Source: Rhodococcus gordoniae
GTDB taxonomy: Bacteria > Actinomycetota > Actinomycetes > Mycobacteriales > Mycobacteriaceae
Reading direction: 5' to 3'
Length of the DNA stretch: 64,000 bases
Assembly (NCBI RefSeq): GCF_001646655.1
Contig: NZ_LPZN01000013.1
Span: 124,001-188,000, forward strand
Shown here: piece by piece, positions 1-12,413 of the stretch
Position numbering within the stretch: the stretch's first letter is position 1
Layout: the number at the start of each line of letters is the position of its first letter
Position numbers and translations under genes: made by a program
The notes under the pieces: generated by a model
Told to the model about the DNA's origin: nothing
What the model saw: the letters and a program-made list of their open reading frames with translations, nothing else
Databases searched by the model: none

Positions 1-1
1 C

Positions 2-22
2 ACCGGTTTCGTCGAGCGCTGA
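2..22 (+). CDS. acyP: C-terminal end of probable acylphosphatase (partial)
   Basis: Only the last six codons and the stop are inside the window. They read T-G-F-V-E-R-stop. Actinobacterial acylphosphatases typically end in a T-G-F-x-E-R-like tail, and in mycobacteria acyP lies directly upstream of smc, so both the ending and the position fit. The enzyme would hydrolyse acyl phosphates in the cytoplasm. The call rests on seven codons and synteny, so it is tentative. Confidence 0.45.
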   Translation, partial: TGFVER

Positions 23-177
23 TCTTCGTCCCGTCTCCCGTTCGCTCGGTATCCGCTCCGACCGAGTGGAAGCGGCCGGGTGGTGTGGGTCGGACCCGAA
101 CGTCCTGTACACGACCGGTTTCGACGGGGCGGTCCGCGCGGTGCACCCGGCCTAGGAAAGCGGTCGCAACCCGCCGG

Positions 178-183
178 TAGAGT
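178..183 (+). promoter_or_regulatory. -10 element TAGAGT of smc (probable leaderless start)
   Basis: TAGAGT fits the actinobacterial -10 pattern TANNNT and ends 8 bases before the smc ATG. No Shine-Dalgarno sequence stands between them, so the transcript may begin at the start codon. This is inferred from position only. Confidence 0.45.
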
Positions 184-191
184 TCTCACCC

Positions 192-3100
192 ATGTACCTC
201 AAGAGTCTGACGTTGAAGGGCTTCAAGTCCTTCGCCTCGTCGACGACTCTGCGTTTCGAACCGGGCATCACCTGTGTGGTCGGACCCAACGGGTCCGGCA
301 AGTCGAACGTCGTCGACGCACTCACCTGGGTGATGGGGGAGCAAGGTGCCAAAGCGCTGCGCGGCGGCAAGATGCAGGACGTCATCTTCGCCGGAACCAC
401 CGGGCGCCCGCCCCTCGGACGCGCCGAGGTCACGCTCACCATCGACAACTCCGACGGCGCGCTGCCCATCGAGTACTCCGAGGTCTCCGTCACCCGCCGC
501 ATGTTCCGCGACGGTGCGGGTGAATACGAGATCAACGGCAGTTCCTGCCGTCTCATGGACGTCCAGGAGCTGCTGTCCGACTCCGGTATCGGCCGCGAGA
601 TGCACGTCATCGTCGGGCAGGGCCGCCTCGCCGCGATTCTCGAATCCCGCCCGGAGGACCGGCGCGCCTTCATCGAGGAGGCCGCCGGCGTCCTCAAGCA
701 CCGCAAGCGCAAGGAAAAGGCGCTGCGCAAGCTCGACTCCATGCAGGCCAACCTCGCCCGCCTCACCGATCTCACCGCCGAACTGCGCCGTCAGCTCAAA
801 CCGCTCGGCCGGCAGGCCGAGGTCGCGCGTCGCGCCCAGACCATCCAGGCCGACCTCCGCGATGCGCGGTTGCGCCTTGCCGCCGACGACCTCGTCACCC
901 GCCGAGCCGAACTCGCCGGGCACGACGAGCAGGAAAAGATGGTCCGGGAGCGCCTCGACACCGTTCTCGCGGCGTTCGACGACGCGAACGCCGAACTCGC
1001 CCGTCACGAACAAGCTCTCGCGCAGCTCACGCCGGGAGCCGAAGCGGCGTCGCAGACCTGGTTCCGCCTGTCGGCCCTCGCCGAGCGCGTCTCGGCGACC
1101 GTGCGGGTCGCGCAGGAACGCGCACGGCACCTGCACGCCGAACCCGAGGACCGCTCCGGTCAGGATCCGGACGAGATGGAGGCCCGCGCCGATCGGATCG
1201 CCGCCGAAGAGGCGGAACTGATCGAGGCGGTCGAGATCGCGCACGGAGCCCTCGAAGCGGCCCGCGAACAACTCGCCGCGCAGGAGGAGTCCGCGGCCGC
1301 CGCCGAACGCGCGCATCTCGCCGCGGTCCGTGCCGTCGCCGATCGACGCGAGGGCCTCGCGCGCCTCGCCGGCCAGGTCGACACGATGCGGACCCGGGCC
1401 GAATCGATCGACGCCGAGATCGCGCGCCTGACCGTGGCCATCGAGGAGGCCCGGCTGCGTGGCGTCGAGGCCCAGGCCGAGTTCGAGACCGCTCAGGCGC
1501 GCATCGACGATCTCGACGCCGGCGAAGTCGACGCCGACGCCCAGCACGAACGAGCGCTCGAAGCACAGCGACTCGCCGACGAACGGGTCGCCGAACTCCA
1601 GCAGGCCGAACGCGCCGCGGGTAAGGAGGTCGCGTCCCTCGGCGCCCGCATCGAGGCCCTCTCGATGGGACTCGAACGCACCGACGGTGCGGCCTGGCTG
1701 ATCGACACGCGCTCCGGCGACGGACTCGTGGGCCGATTGGCCGACCGGCTGCGGGTGGCTCCGGGATACGAGGCCGCCGTCGCGGCGGCCTTCGGCGCGG
1801 CAGCCGACGCGCTCGAGGTGGAGTCGGCCGATGCGGCGGGCGCGGGGGGCGCCGCGCTGGGGGGGGCCGATCAGGGAAGGGGCGCGTTCGTCCCCCCGGG
1901 CCCCGCCGCCCCCGCCGACACCGGCGGCCTGCCGGCCGGCGCCCGATGGCTCCGCGAGGTCGTCGAGTGTCCCGCCGACCTCCGCGGGGGCGTCGACGGC
2001 CTGCTGGCCCGCACCGTCGTGGTCGACGACCTGCCCACCGCCCTGGACGTCTGCGCGACCCGGCCCGGCCTGCGCGCCGTGACGCGCGGGGGAGACCTCG
2101 CCGGCGCGGGCTGGGTGGTCGGCGGTTCCCACCGTGCCCCGAGCACTCTCGAGATCCAGGCGGCGATCGACACCTCCCGGGCCGGTCTCGAACAGGCCGA
2201 ACGCCGCTCCGAGGAACTGGCCGCAGCCCTGGCAGGCGCCCTCGCGGAGCAGGCCGAACGCGCCGAATACGTCGAGCAGACCCTCGCCGCGCTCAACGAA
2301 TCCGACGCCGCGATGTCCGCCGTCTACGAGCAACTCGGCCGTCTCGGTCAGGCGGCACGCACTGCCCATGCCGAATCCGGCCGACTCGCGGCCCAGCGCG
2401 CCGAAGCTGAGAAGGAACGTGACGCGGCGCGCGAGAAGCTGGTGGAGCTCGACGAGCGACTGCGTCTGGCCGAGGACGACTCGGCCGGGACCGGCGACGG
2501 AGCCGGGACCGAGCACACGGCCGCCGAACGGGAGATGGCCGCAGCCGCTCTCGCCGAGGTGCGGGCCGTCGAGGTCGACGCGCGACTCGCGGCGCGCACG
2601 GCCGAGGAACGCGCCGAAGCGCTTCGGGGCAAAGCGGATTCGCTCCGTCGCGCGGCGCAGGCCGAACGCGAGGCCCGCGCTCGTGCCGAACGCGCTCGCG
2701 TCGCGCGACGGCAGGCCGCGGCCGTCGCCGCTGCGGTGGCCGAATCAGGGCAGCGACTCGCCGAACAACTCGAGGTGGCCGTGGCGACGGCACTCGCCCA
2801 GCGCGACGACCTGAACCGGCGCCGCGCCGAATGCGCCGAGCAACTCGAACGGGCCCGCGAACTCGTCCGCGAACTGTCGGCGCAGCGCGACCAGCTCACC
2901 GACGCGGTGCATCGTGACGAAGTGGCCCGGGCGCAGGCCTCGCTCCGGATCGAGCAACTCGAACAGACCATCCTCGAGCAGCACGGCATCGCCCTCGACG
3001 ACCTCGTGGCCGAGTACGGCCCCGACGTGCCGCTGCCGCCGACGCCGCTGGAGATGGCCGAGTACGAGCAGGCCCGCGAACGCGGCGAACAGGTGGTCGC

Positions 3101-3818
3101 TCCGCAGCCGATGCCGTACGACCGGGCCGCCCAGGAGCGGCGGGCCAAACGCGCCGAGAAGGATCTCGCGACGCTCGGGCGTGTCAACCCGCTCGCGCTG
3201 GAGGAGTTCGCGGCCCTCGAGGAGCGGTACAACTTCCTGTCCACCCAGCTCGAGGACGTCAAGGGTGCCCGCAAGGACCTGCTCGCCGTCGTCGAGGAGG
3301 TCGACGCGCGGATCCTGCAGGTGTTCACGGAGGCGTACGCCGACGTCGAGCGCGAGTTCGAACAGGTCTTCGCGAAGTTGTTCCCCGGCGGTGAGGGACG
3401 GCTGGTGCTCACCGACCCGAGCGACATGCTCACCACCGGCATCGAGGTCGAGGCCCGCCCGCCGGGCAAGAAGGTCAAGCGGCTGTCGCTGCTGTCGGGT
3501 GGCGAGAAGTCGCTCACCGCCGTGGCGATGCTGGTCGCCATCTTCCGGGCGCGACCGTCACCCTTCTACGTCATGGACGAGGTGGAGGCCGCGCTCGACG
3601 ACACCAACCTCCGGCGGTTGATCGGGCTTTTCGAGCAGCTGCGCGAGAAGTCCCAACTCATCGTCATCACGCACCAGAAACCGACGATGGAGGTCGCCGA
3701 CGCGCTGTACGGCGTGAGTATGCGTGGCGACGGCATCACCAGGGTCATCTCGCAACGCCTGCGCGGCCGCGCGATCGCGACACCGGTCCCCGAACCGGAG
3801 GAAGAGCTCCAGGCCTGA
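192..3818 (+). CDS. smc: Chromosome segregation ATPase Smc
   Basis: Smc forms the ring-shaped condensin core with ScpA and ScpB that compacts and separates sister chromosomes. The 1208-residue protein has the expected order. It starts with an N-terminal Walker A GPNGSGKS (residues 31-38), followed by a long Glu/Ala/Arg-rich coiled coil to about residue 490 and a hinge around 495-650. A second coiled coil leads to the C-terminal ATPase half, with signature LSGGE (about 1101-1105) and Walker B ending in Asp1129-Glu1130. Length is normal for the family. Part of the hinge (about 548-577) is unusually rich in Gly, Pro and Ala, lies over runs of six and eight G, and aligns poorly by eye with what the family shows there. 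The start is the ATG 8 bases after a -10-like hexamer. ftsY follows after 12 bases. Confidence 0.97.
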   Translation: MYLKSLTLKGFKSFASSTTLRFEPGITCVVGPNGSGKSNVVDALTWVMGEQGAKALRGGKMQDVIFAGTTGRPPLGRAEVTLTIDNSDGALPIEYSEVSVTRRMFRDGAGEYEINGSSCRLMDVQELLSDSGIGREMHVIVGQGRLAAILESRPEDRRAFIEEAAGVLKHRKRKEKALRKLDSMQANLARLTDLTAELRRQLKPLGRQAEVARRAQTIQADLRDARLRLAADDLVTRRAELAGHDEQEKMVRERLDTVLAAFDDANAELARHEQALAQLTPGAEAASQTWFRLSALAERVSATVRVAQERARHLHAEPEDRSGQDPDEMEARADRIAAEEAELIEAVEIAHGALEAAREQLAAQEESAAAAERAHLAAVRAVADRREGLARLAGQVDTMRTRAESIDAEIARLTVAIEEARLRGVEAQAEFETAQARIDDLDAGEVDADAQHERALEAQRLADERVAELQQAERAAGKEVASLGARIEALSMGLERTDGAAWLIDTRSGDGLVGRLADRLRVAPGYEAAVAAAFGAAADALEVESADAAGAGGAALGGADQGRGAFVPPGPAAPADTGGLPAGARWLREVVECPADLRGGVDGLLARTVVVDDLPTALDVCATRPGLRAVTRGGDLAGAGWVVGGSHRAPSTLEIQAAIDTSRAGLEQAERRSEELAAALAGALAEQAERAEYVEQTLAALNESDAAMSAVYEQLGRLGQAARTAHAESGRLAAQRAEAEKERDAAREKLVELDERLRLAEDDSAGTGDGAGTEHTAAEREMAAAALAEVRAVEVDARLAARTAEERAEALRGKADSLRRAAQAEREARARAERARVARRQAAAVAAAVAESGQRLAEQLEVAVATALAQRDDLNRRRAECAEQLERARELVRELSAQRDQLTDAVHRDEVARAQASLRIEQLEQTILEQHGIALDDLVAEYGPDVPLPPTPLEMAEYEQARERGEQVVAPQPMPYDRAAQERRAKRAEKDLATLGRVNPLALEEFAALEERYNFLSTQLEDVKGARKDLLAVVEEVDARILQVFTEAYADVEREFEQVFAKLFPGGEGRLVLTDPSDMLTTGIEVEARPPGKKVKRLSLLSGGEKSLTAVAMLVAIFRARPSPFYVMDEVEAALDDTNLRRLIGLFEQLREKSQLIVITHQKPTMEVADALYGVSMRGDGITRVISQRLRGRAIATPVPEPEEELQA

Positions 3819-3824
3819 CAGTAT
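3819..3824 (+). promoter_or_regulatory. -10 element CAGTAT of ftsY (probable leaderless start)
   Basis: CAGTAT begins one base after the smc stop codon and ends 6 bases before the ftsY GTG. It keeps the conserved A2 and T6 of the -10 box. There is no room for a Shine-Dalgarno sequence, so ftsY could have its own leaderless transcript besides read-through from smc. Confidence 0.4.
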
Positions 3825-3830
3825 GGGTGC

Positions 3831-5369
3831 GTGAGTACCGGAGCCTGGATAGTCATCGCCGCCGCGCTGGCGGTCGTTCTCGTCGCGCTCGTCGTCGGCC
3901 TGACCCTCTACCGTCGGCGGCAGGTGTCGCTCAAGGCGCCCGAGACCCCGCAGCTCGATTCCGCAGAGACCAAGGACCGCTCCGGCGGTTACAAGGCGCA
4001 GAGCGGATTCAATTTCTCGCAGGGGACGGCCGCCCCTCCGGCGCCGGCACCCCGGCCGGCGCCGAAGCCCGCACCGAAACCCGAGCCGGCGCCTCGTACC
4101 GTGCCGCTGCCGGAGGAGATCACCGAAGCTCCGCCGAGCGCCCCTGCGGAGCCGAAGGTCGCACCTCCGAAGGTCGAGCCGAAGCCTGAGCCGACGGTCG
4201 AACCGAAGCCGGCAGAGCCGAAGCCGGTCGAACCCGAGCCGGTCGAGCCCGAGGTCGTCCCGGCACCGGAGCGACCCGCTCCCGAACCCGTCGAGCCCGA
4301 GGTCGTCCCCGCGCCGACGCCGGAACCGGAAGTCGCGCCGACGCCGGAACCCGCTACGGAGGCGGTCGTCGAGCCGGAGGTGCTGCCCGCACCCGCAGAA
4401 CCGGCCGGGCCGGCAGCTGTTCCCCCGGCCGCCCCGATCGAGGAGATCGAACCCACCGCGGGTCGCCTGGTGCGCCTGCGCGGCCGTCTGGCCCGTTCCC
4501 AGTCGGCGGTCGGCAAGAGCCTGCTCGGTCTGCTCGGCGGCGGCGACCTCGACGAGGACTCCTGGGAGGAGATCGAGGACACGCTGCTCGTCGCGGACCT
4601 CGGTGCCGCCACGACGACGAAGATCGTCGACCGTCTGCGTGAGGAGATGGCGGTGAGCAACGTGCGCAGCGAGGCCGACGCCCGGGCTGTGCTGCGCAGC
4701 GTGCTCGTCGACGAACTCCGTCCGGAGCTCGACCGTTCCATCCGGGCGCTCCCGCACGAGGACCATCCCGCGGTTCTCCTCGTCGTCGGCGTCAACGGCA
4801 CCGGCAAGACCACGACGACCGGCAAGCTCGCGCGCGTGCTCGTCGCCGACGGACGCCGGGTGCTGCTCGGTGCCGCCGACACCTTCCGTGCCGCGGCCGC
4901 CGACCAGCTCCAGACCTGGGCCGAGCGTGTGGGTGCCGAGGTCGTCCGCGGCAAGGAGGCCGCCGATCCCGCCGCGGTCGCGTTCGATGCCGTGGCGAAG
5001 GGCATCGACAACGGGGTCGACGCCGTCCTCGTCGACACCGCCGGACGCCTCCACACCAAGACCGGCCTGATGGACGAACTCGGCAAGGTCAAGCGCGTCG
5101 TCGAGAAGAAGGCCGCCGTCGACGAGGTGCTGCTGGTCCTCGACGCGACGATCGGCCAGAACGGTCTGATGCAGGCCCGCGTGTTCGCCGACGTCGTCGA
5201 CATCACCGGGGTGGTGCTCACCAAGCTCGACGGCACCGCCAAGGGCGGCATCGTCTTCCAGGTGCAGCACGAGCTCGGCGTCCCGGTCAAGCTCGTCGGT
5301 CTCGGTGAGGGCGCCGACGATCTCGCTCCGTTCGAACCCGAGGCGTTCGTCGACGCTCTGCTCGGCTGA
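3831..5369 (+). CDS. ftsY: Signal recognition particle receptor FtsY
   Basis: FtsY is the membrane-associated SRP receptor. Its GTPase pairs with Ffh to deliver ribosome-nascent-chain complexes to the Sec translocon. The 512-residue protein opens with a transmembrane segment (about residues 5-25). It continues with a Pro/Glu/Ala/Val-rich acidic linker (about 60-210) containing imperfect V-E-P-E-V-V-P-A-P repeats, then the NG domain. The G1 loop GVNGTGKTTTTGKLA lies near 320-334, G3 DTAGR near 402 and G4 TKLD near 464. The membrane segment plus long linker is the actinobacterial form. A GTG start 12 bases after smc gives the membrane helix at the N terminus. A strong hairpin follows the gene. 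Confidence 0.96.
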   Translation: MSTGAWIVIAAALAVVLVALVVGLTLYRRRQVSLKAPETPQLDSAETKDRSGGYKAQSGFNFSQGTAAPPAPAPRPAPKPAPKPEPAPRTVPLPEEITEAPPSAPAEPKVAPPKVEPKPEPTVEPKPAEPKPVEPEPVEPEVVPAPERPAPEPVEPEVVPAPTPEPEVAPTPEPATEAVVEPEVLPAPAEPAGPAAVPPAAPIEEIEPTAGRLVRLRGRLARSQSAVGKSLLGLLGGGDLDEDSWEEIEDTLLVADLGAATTTKIVDRLREEMAVSNVRSEADARAVLRSVLVDELRPELDRSIRALPHEDHPAVLLVVGVNGTGKTTTTGKLARVLVADGRRVLLGAADTFRAAAADQLQTWAERVGAEVVRGKEAADPAAVAFDAVAKGIDNGVDAVLVDTAGRLHTKTGLMDELGKVKRVVEKKAAVDEVLLVLDATIGQNGLMQARVFADVVDITGVVLTKLDGTAKGGIVFQVQHELGVPVKLVGLGEGADDLAPFEPEAFVDALLG

Positions 5370-5384
5370 TCCGTCCCGGGTCCT

Positions 5385-5418
5385 CCGGCCGCTGTCCGCT
5401 CGTGCGGACAGCGGCCGG
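5385..5418 (+). terminator. Hairpin terminator after ftsY
   Basis: A perfect inverted repeat CCGGCCGCTGTCCG (5385-5398) and CGGACAGCGGCCGG (5405-5418) encloses a 6-base loop. It is followed by TTTCGTC rather than a long T tract, as is common in high-GC actinobacteria. It separates ftsY from the ammonium cassette. Confidence 0.8.
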
Positions 5419-5449
5419 TTTCGTCGGCGGGGTGCTGTGTCCGAAGTGT

Positions 5450-5519
5450 GAAACAAGGATGAAACAAGGTCGGTTCCTGCGTTCACGCCCATGAAACAGC
5501 GCGGCGCCTCCACGGAAAC
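5450..5519 (+). promoter_or_regulatory. GAAAC-repeat region, candidate GlnR binding sites for amtB
   Basis: GAAAC occurs at 5450, 5461, 5493 and 5515. The first two are separated by exactly 6 bases. The third is preceded by TTCAC with a 6-base gap (5482-5486, gap, 5493-5497). GlnR of actinobacteria is known to bind GTNAC-n6-GAAAC half-site arrays with 11-bp spacing, and amtB is a classic nitrogen-starvation target. The match is by eye. The regulator is not encoded in this window. Confidence 0.5.
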
Positions 5520-5582
5520 ATCCGGGCAGCAAGCTTTCTCTCGACAACGTGCCGATCGGCGCGGCCTACAGGGAGGTTGCAA

Positions 5583-6887
5583 GTGGAGGAAGTGGTGAAC
5601 ACAGGCGACGCGGCGTGGATGCTGATGGCTGCGTCCCTCGTGCTGCTGATGACCCCGGGCCTGGCGTTCTTCTACGGTGGGATGTCCCGGTCCAAGTCCG
5701 TGCTGAACATGATGATGATGTCGTTCGGGTCCATGGCGGTCATCGCGGTGATCTACGTCCTGTGGGGCTGGTCGATGTCCTACGGAACCCAGAACGTGCT
5801 CGGCATCTTCGCGAACCCGTTCGAGCAGTTCGGTCTGCAGGGCGCCATCTACGGCGAGGACGGGGAATTCCTCGCCGGTCTCGGCAACTACCCGCAGATC
5901 ATCGATATCGGTTTCCAGGTGACCTTCGCGATCATCACCACCGCGCTGATCAGCGGTGCGCTGGCCGAACGCGTCAAGTTCGGTACGTGGATGGCGTTCG
6001 CGGCGATCTGGGTGACCTGCGCCTACTTCCCGCTCGCCCACATGGTGTGGGGTGGCGGTCTGCTGTCGGGTTCCGAGGACAGCATCGCAGCCGCACTGTT
6101 CGGCACCGTCGACGACGGCGGAGAGGTCGTCGCTTCGGTGGCCCCGATCGACTTCGCCGGCGGCACGGTCGTGCACATCAATGCCGGTATCGCGGCTCTC
6201 GTCCTGGCGATCGTCATCGGCAAGCGCGCCGGCTTCGGACGCACCGCCTTCCGCCCGCACAATCTGCCGTTCGTCATGCTCGGCGCCGCACTGCTGTGGT
6301 TCGGATGGTTCGGCTTCAACGCCGGTTCGGCATTCGCGGCCGACGGCCTCGCAGGCCTGGCCTGGGTCAACACCACCACGGCCACCGCTGCCGCCATCCT
6401 CGGCTGGCTCCTCACCGAGCGCATCCGTGACGGCAAGGCCACCAGCCTCGGTGCCGCGTCCGGTGCCGTCGCCGGTCTCGTGGCCGTCACGCCCGCTGCC
6501 GGCTCGCTGAGCCCGGTCGGATCGATCGCCCTCGGTGTCGTCGCCGGCGTCCTGTCCGCCCTCGCCGTGGGCCTGAAGTACAAGTTCGGTTACGACGACT
6601 CGCTGGACGTCGTGGGTGTCCACCTCGTGTCGGGCCTGTGGGGGACGGTCGCCATCGGCTTCCTCGGCACCGAGACCGGATTGTTCTACGGTGGCGACTA
6701 CAAGCAGCTCGTCATCCAGATCGTCATCGCAGTCGTCGCCCTGGTGTTCACCGCGATCGTCACCGCCGTGATCGCCTTCGCACTCAATCCGATGGGCTGG
6801 CGTGTGAGCGACGAAGAAGAGGCCCGCGGTATCGACGAAGCCGAACATGCGGAATCCGCATACGACTTCGCGCCGGCTCTCAAGTGA
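5583..6887 (+). CDS. amtB: Ammonium transporter AmtB
   Basis: AmtB is a trimeric inner-membrane channel that conducts ammonia/ammonium during nitrogen limitation and is plugged by the PII protein. The 434-residue sequence has about eleven hydrophobic spans. It starts with the typical outer-facing W-M-L and F-F-Y-G-G-M motifs, and has an L-A-H-M-V-W-G-G segment and a later G-V-H-L-V-S-G-L-W-G-T segment matching regions that carry the pore histidines. Start choice: AGGGAGG at 5570-5576 lies 6 bases before GTG 5583. An upstream TTG at 5577 abuts that ribosome site and is unlikely. glnB and glnD follow in the same direction, the standard actinobacterial amt-glnK-glnD operon. GAAAC repeats upstream suggest GlnR control. 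Confidence 0.96.
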   Translation: MEEVVNTGDAAWMLMAASLVLLMTPGLAFFYGGMSRSKSVLNMMMMSFGSMAVIAVIYVLWGWSMSYGTQNVLGIFANPFEQFGLQGAIYGEDGEFLAGLGNYPQIIDIGFQVTFAIITTALISGALAERVKFGTWMAFAAIWVTCAYFPLAHMVWGGGLLSGSEDSIAAALFGTVDDGGEVVASVAPIDFAGGTVVHINAGIAALVLAIVIGKRAGFGRTAFRPHNLPFVMLGAALLWFGWFGFNAGSAFAADGLAGLAWVNTTTATAAAILGWLLTERIRDGKATSLGAASGAVAGLVAVTPAAGSLSPVGSIALGVVAGVLSALAVGLKYKFGYDDSLDVVGVHLVSGLWGTVAIGFLGTETGLFYGGDYKQLVIQIVIAVVALVFTAIVTAVIAFALNPMGWRVSDEEEARGIDEAEHAESAYDFAPALK

Positions 6888-6917
6888 TAAGAAGACCACG
6901 ACAGCGAGCAGGGATGA

Positions 6918-9792
<2,875 letters not shown>

Positions 9793-9852
9793 CCGCGCGG
9801 GTGTCCCGCCGCACGGCGTGGCCACCCGCGGTCGCGACGGATCGCGAGCGGT

Positions 9853-9858
9853 TACCCT
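9853..9858 (+). promoter_or_regulatory. Possible -10 element TACCCT for ffh
   Basis: TACCCT fits TANNNT about 48 bases before the ffh GTG. The gap contains AGGAG (9894-9898), 8 bases before the start, so this would be a conventional leadered mRNA. No clear -35 element is seen. Confidence 0.3.
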
Positions 9859-9906
9859 GGTTCGCAGCATTGTCCGCATCTTCGTCAGAGCTCAGGAGCG
9901 CATTCG

Positions 9907-11475
9907 GTGTTCGAATCCCTTTCCGACAGGTTGACAGGGGTCCTGAAGGACCTGCGCGGCAAGGGGCGGCTGTCCGACGCGGACATCGACGCGACCTGCC
10001 GCGAGATCCGGCTCGCCCTGCTCGAGGCCGACGTCGCACTGCCCGTCGTGCGCGAGTTCATCAAGAAGATCAAGGTGCGGGCCAAGGGTGCCGAGGTGCA
10101 CGGCGCGCTCAACCCGGCCCAGCAGGTCGTCAAGATCGTCAACGAGGAACTCGTCGGGATCCTCGGTGGCGAGACCCGGCGGTTGCAGTTCGCGAAGACC
10201 CCGCCGACGGTCATCATGCTCGCCGGTCTGCAGGGTGCCGGTAAGACCACCCTCGCGGGCAAGCTCGCGAAGTGGCTCAAGGCGCAGGGGCACACGCCCA
10301 TGCTGGTCGCCTGCGACCTGCAGCGTCCCGGCGCGGTCACCCAGCTGCAGGTGGTCGGCGAGCGGGCCGGCGTGACGGTTTTTGCTCCCCACCCCGGCAC
10401 GTCCGTCGGCGGCGGCGAGAACGAGCTCGGTGTCACGGCTGCCGACCCGATCGCCGTGGCCGAGCAGGGTATCGCCGAGGCGCGCACCAAGCAGTACGAC
10501 GTGGTCATCGTCGACACCGCCGGTCGCCTCGGTATCGACCAGGAACTCATGGCGCAGGCCGCGGGCATCCGCGACGCCGTGCAGCCCGACGAGGTGCTCT
10601 TCGTCCTCGACGCGATGATCGGTCAGGACGCCGTGAGCACCGCCGAGGCGTTCCGCGAGGGCGTCGGCTTCACCGGCGTGGTACTCACCAAGCTCGACGG
10701 CGATGCCCGCGGTGGTGCCGCGCTCAGCGTCCGTGAGCTCACCGGCCAGCCGATCATGTTCGCGTCCACCGGTGAGAAGCTCGAGGACTTCGACGTCTTC
10801 CACCCCGAGCGCATGGCCAGCCGCATCCTCGGTATGGGCGACGTGCTCACCCTGATCGAGCAGGCCGAGCAGGTCTTCGACGCCGAGCAGGCCGAGGCCA
10901 CCGCCAACAAGATCGGTTCCGGCGAGCTCACCCTCGAGGACTTCCTCGAGCAGATGATGGCCGTGCGCAAGATGGGGCCCATCGCCAACCTCCTCGGCAT
11001 GCTGCCCGGGGCCGGGCAGATGAAGGACGCCCTCGCCAACGTCGACGAGAAGCAGCTCGACCGCATCCAGGCGATCATCCGCGGCATGACGCCGGAGGAG
11101 CGCGCCAACCCGAAGATCATCAACGGCTCGCGAAGGTTGCGTATCGCCAACGGTTCCGGCGTGAAGGTCTCCGACGTCAACCAGCTCGTCGACCGGTTCT
11201 TCGAGGCCCGGAAGATGATGACCGCGATGGCCGGCCAGATGGGCATGCCCGGTGCGCGCAGGAATCAGCGCAAGAAGGGCAAGAAGGGGAAGAAGGGCGG
11301 TCGCGGACCGACGCCGCCGAAGGTGCGGGGCGGTATGCCCGGCGGCTTCCCCGGTCTGCCGGGTGGCATGCCGGCCGGAATGCCCGACCTGTCGAAGATG
11401 CCGAAGGGGCTCGACGAGTTGCCTCCGGGTCTGGAGAACTTCGACCTGTCGAAGCTGAAGTTCCCCAAGAACTGA
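9907..11475 (+). CDS. ffh: Signal recognition particle protein Ffh (SRP54)
   Basis: Ffh binds 4.5S RNA and hydrophobic signal sequences, then docks with FtsY as a paired GTPase. The 522-residue protein has the N helical bundle and a G domain with G1 [15 protein letters not shown] (from about 107), DTAGR, and [10 protein letters not shown]. The Met-rich M domain is seen as [13 protein letters not shown]. The C-terminal tail is unusual. It has a lysine/glycine patch ([10 protein letters not shown]) followed by repeated P-G-G-x-P-G/M segments. Such Gly/Pro/Met tails occur in actinobacterial Ffh. The GTG start has AGGAG 8 bases upstream. Confidence 0.96.
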   Translation: MFESLSDRLTGVLKDLRGKGRLSDADIDATCREIRLALLEADVALPVVREFIKKIKVRAKGAEVHGALNPAQQVVKIVNEELVGILGGETRRLQFAKTPPTVIMLAGLQGAGKTTLAGKLAKWLKAQGHTPMLVACDLQRPGAVTQLQVVGERAGVTVFAPHPGTSVGGGENELGVTAADPIAVAEQGIAEARTKQYDVVIVDTAGRLGIDQELMAQAAGIRDAVQPDEVLFVLDAMIGQDAVSTAEAFREGVGFTGVVLTKLDGDARGGAALSVRELTGQPIMFASTGEKLEDFDVFHPERMASRILGMGDVLTLIEQAEQVFDAEQAEATANKIGSGELTLEDFLEQMMAVRKMGPIANLLGMLPGAGQMKDALANVDEKQLDRIQAIIRGMTPEERANPKIINGSRRLRIANGSGVKVSDVNQLVDRFFEARKMMTAMAGQMGMPGARRNQRKKGKKGKKGGRGPTPPKVRGGMPGGFPGLPGGMPAGMPDLSKMPKGLDELPPGLENFDLSKLKFPKN

Positions 11476-11550
11476 GCCGGGCCCGGGACGACGGTCCCGC
11501 GCCTGTGACAGGGCAACCGCGAGGCGTGCGCGGGGTCACCGGGTGCCGGT

Positions 11551-11581
11551 TTCGTCCTGGCTCGCGCGTCTGGCAGAATGG
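11551..11581 (+). promoter_or_regulatory. rpsP promoter with shared GTCTGGCAnAATGG element
   Basis: TTCGTC (11551-11556), a 17-base spacer and CAGAAT (11574-11579) form a plausible sigma-A promoter. The core GTCTGGCAGAATGG (11568-11581) differs at one base from GTCTGGCACAATGG upstream of rplS (18149-18162). This similarity suggests a common ribosomal-protein promoter element. The implied leader is about 130 bases. Confidence 0.5.
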
Positions 11582-11714
11582 TTCGCTGTCGTCGCATCCG
11601 GTTACGTACCGCGCGGCGGTCACAGGTTGGTGGCAAAACCGGGCGTGCCAGAAGGGCGCGTCGTCCGAATTGCACGTGACACGCGCCTCGGCGCACCCCG
11701 AAGGAGAAACAGCA

Positions 11715-12161
11715 GTGGCTGTCAAGATCAAGCTCACCCGTCTCGGCAAGATCCGCAACCCGCAGTACCGCGTGGTCATCGCGGACTCGCGCACCCGTCG
11801 CAACGGCCGGGCGATCGAGACCATCGGCAAGTACCACCCGAAGGAAGAGCCCTCGCTGATCGAGATCGACTCGGAGCGTGCGCAGTACTGGCTGGCCGTC
11901 GGCGCGCAGCCGACCGAGCCGGTCCTCAACCTCCTCAAGATCACGGGTGACTGGCAGAAGTTCAAGGGTCTGCCGGGCGCCGAGGGCACCCTGAAGAAGG
12001 CGGAGGCCAAGCCGTCCAAGCTCGAGCTGTTCCAGGCTGCTCTCGCGCAGGCCGAGAACGAGCCGGCTGCCGAGGCCGTCACGCCCAAGAAGAAGAAGGC
12101 TGCCAAGGAAGAGTCCGCCGAGGCGTCCACCGAGGCCGAGTCCACCGAGGCCGCCGAGTAA
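11715..12161 (+). CDS. rpsP: 30S ribosomal protein bS16
   Basis: bS16 is a small-subunit protein needed for 30S assembly. The 148-residue product starts [11 protein letters not shown], the family signature. It has the conserved core to about residue 80, then a long Ala/Glu/Lys-rich C-terminal extension typical of high-GC actinobacteria. AAGGAGA (11701-11707) sits 7 bases before GTG 11715, which fixes the start. An open frame reaching further upstream is not coding. Its TAA overlaps the ATG of the next gene by one base, so khpA is translationally coupled. Confidence 0.95.
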   Translation: MAVKIKLTRLGKIRNPQYRVVIADSRTRRNGRAIETIGKYHPKEEPSLIEIDSERAQYWLAVGAQPTEPVLNLLKITGDWQKFKGLPGAEGTLKKAEAKPSKLELFQAALAQAENEPAAEAVTPKKKKAAKEESAEASTEAESTEAAE

Positions 12162-12403
12162 TGAGCGCCGTGGTCGCCGATGCCGTCGAGCATCTCGTTC
12201 GTGGAATCGTCGCCCATCCCGACGACGTCCGCGTCGACCTGATCGCGGGCCGTCGGGGCCGCACCGTCGAGGTGCACGTCAATCCCGACGACCTCGGCAA
12301 GGTCATCGGCCGGGGCGGTCGCACCGCGACCGCTCTGCGGACCCTCGTCACCGGAATCGGTGGCCGGGGTATCCGTGTCGACGTCGTCGACACCGACCGC
12401 TAG
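12161..12403 (+). CDS. khpA: KH-domain RNA-binding protein KhpA
   Basis: This is a small single KH-domain RNA chaperone found between rpsP and rimM in Gram-positive bacteria. It usually acts with a KhpB/Jag partner and has been linked to cell-wall and division gene regulation. The 80-residue sequence carries the GxxG loop in V-I-G-R-G-G-R-T-A-T-A-L-R, needed for RNA contact. It starts with the ATG that overlaps the rpsP stop. The partner gene is not in the window. Confidence 0.9.
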   Translation: MSAVVADAVEHLVRGIVAHPDDVRVDLIAGRRGRTVEVHVNPDDLGKVIGRGGRTATALRTLVTGIGGRGIRVDVVDTDR

Positions 12404-12413
12404 GCGAGCGTCG

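Noticed and set aside
66-155. Short open frame ending in a protein-like S-D-P-N-V-L-Y-T-T-G-F-D-G-A-V-R stretch
   Set aside because: At 29 codons from the GTG and without a clear upstream continuation or ribosome site, it could be a remnant or chance. It cannot be supported as a gene.
186-2516. Long reverse-strand open frame opposite smc
   Set aside because: It mirrors the smc codon pattern and shows no recognisable motif or ribosome site.
5419-5582. Possible riboswitch upstream of amtB
   Set aside because: Only short GAAAC repeats are seen; no extended conserved stem pattern is visible.
9935-9946. TTGACAGGGG resembling a -35 box
   Set aside because: It lies inside the ffh coding region at conserved codons, and no -10 box with downstream gene start follows.
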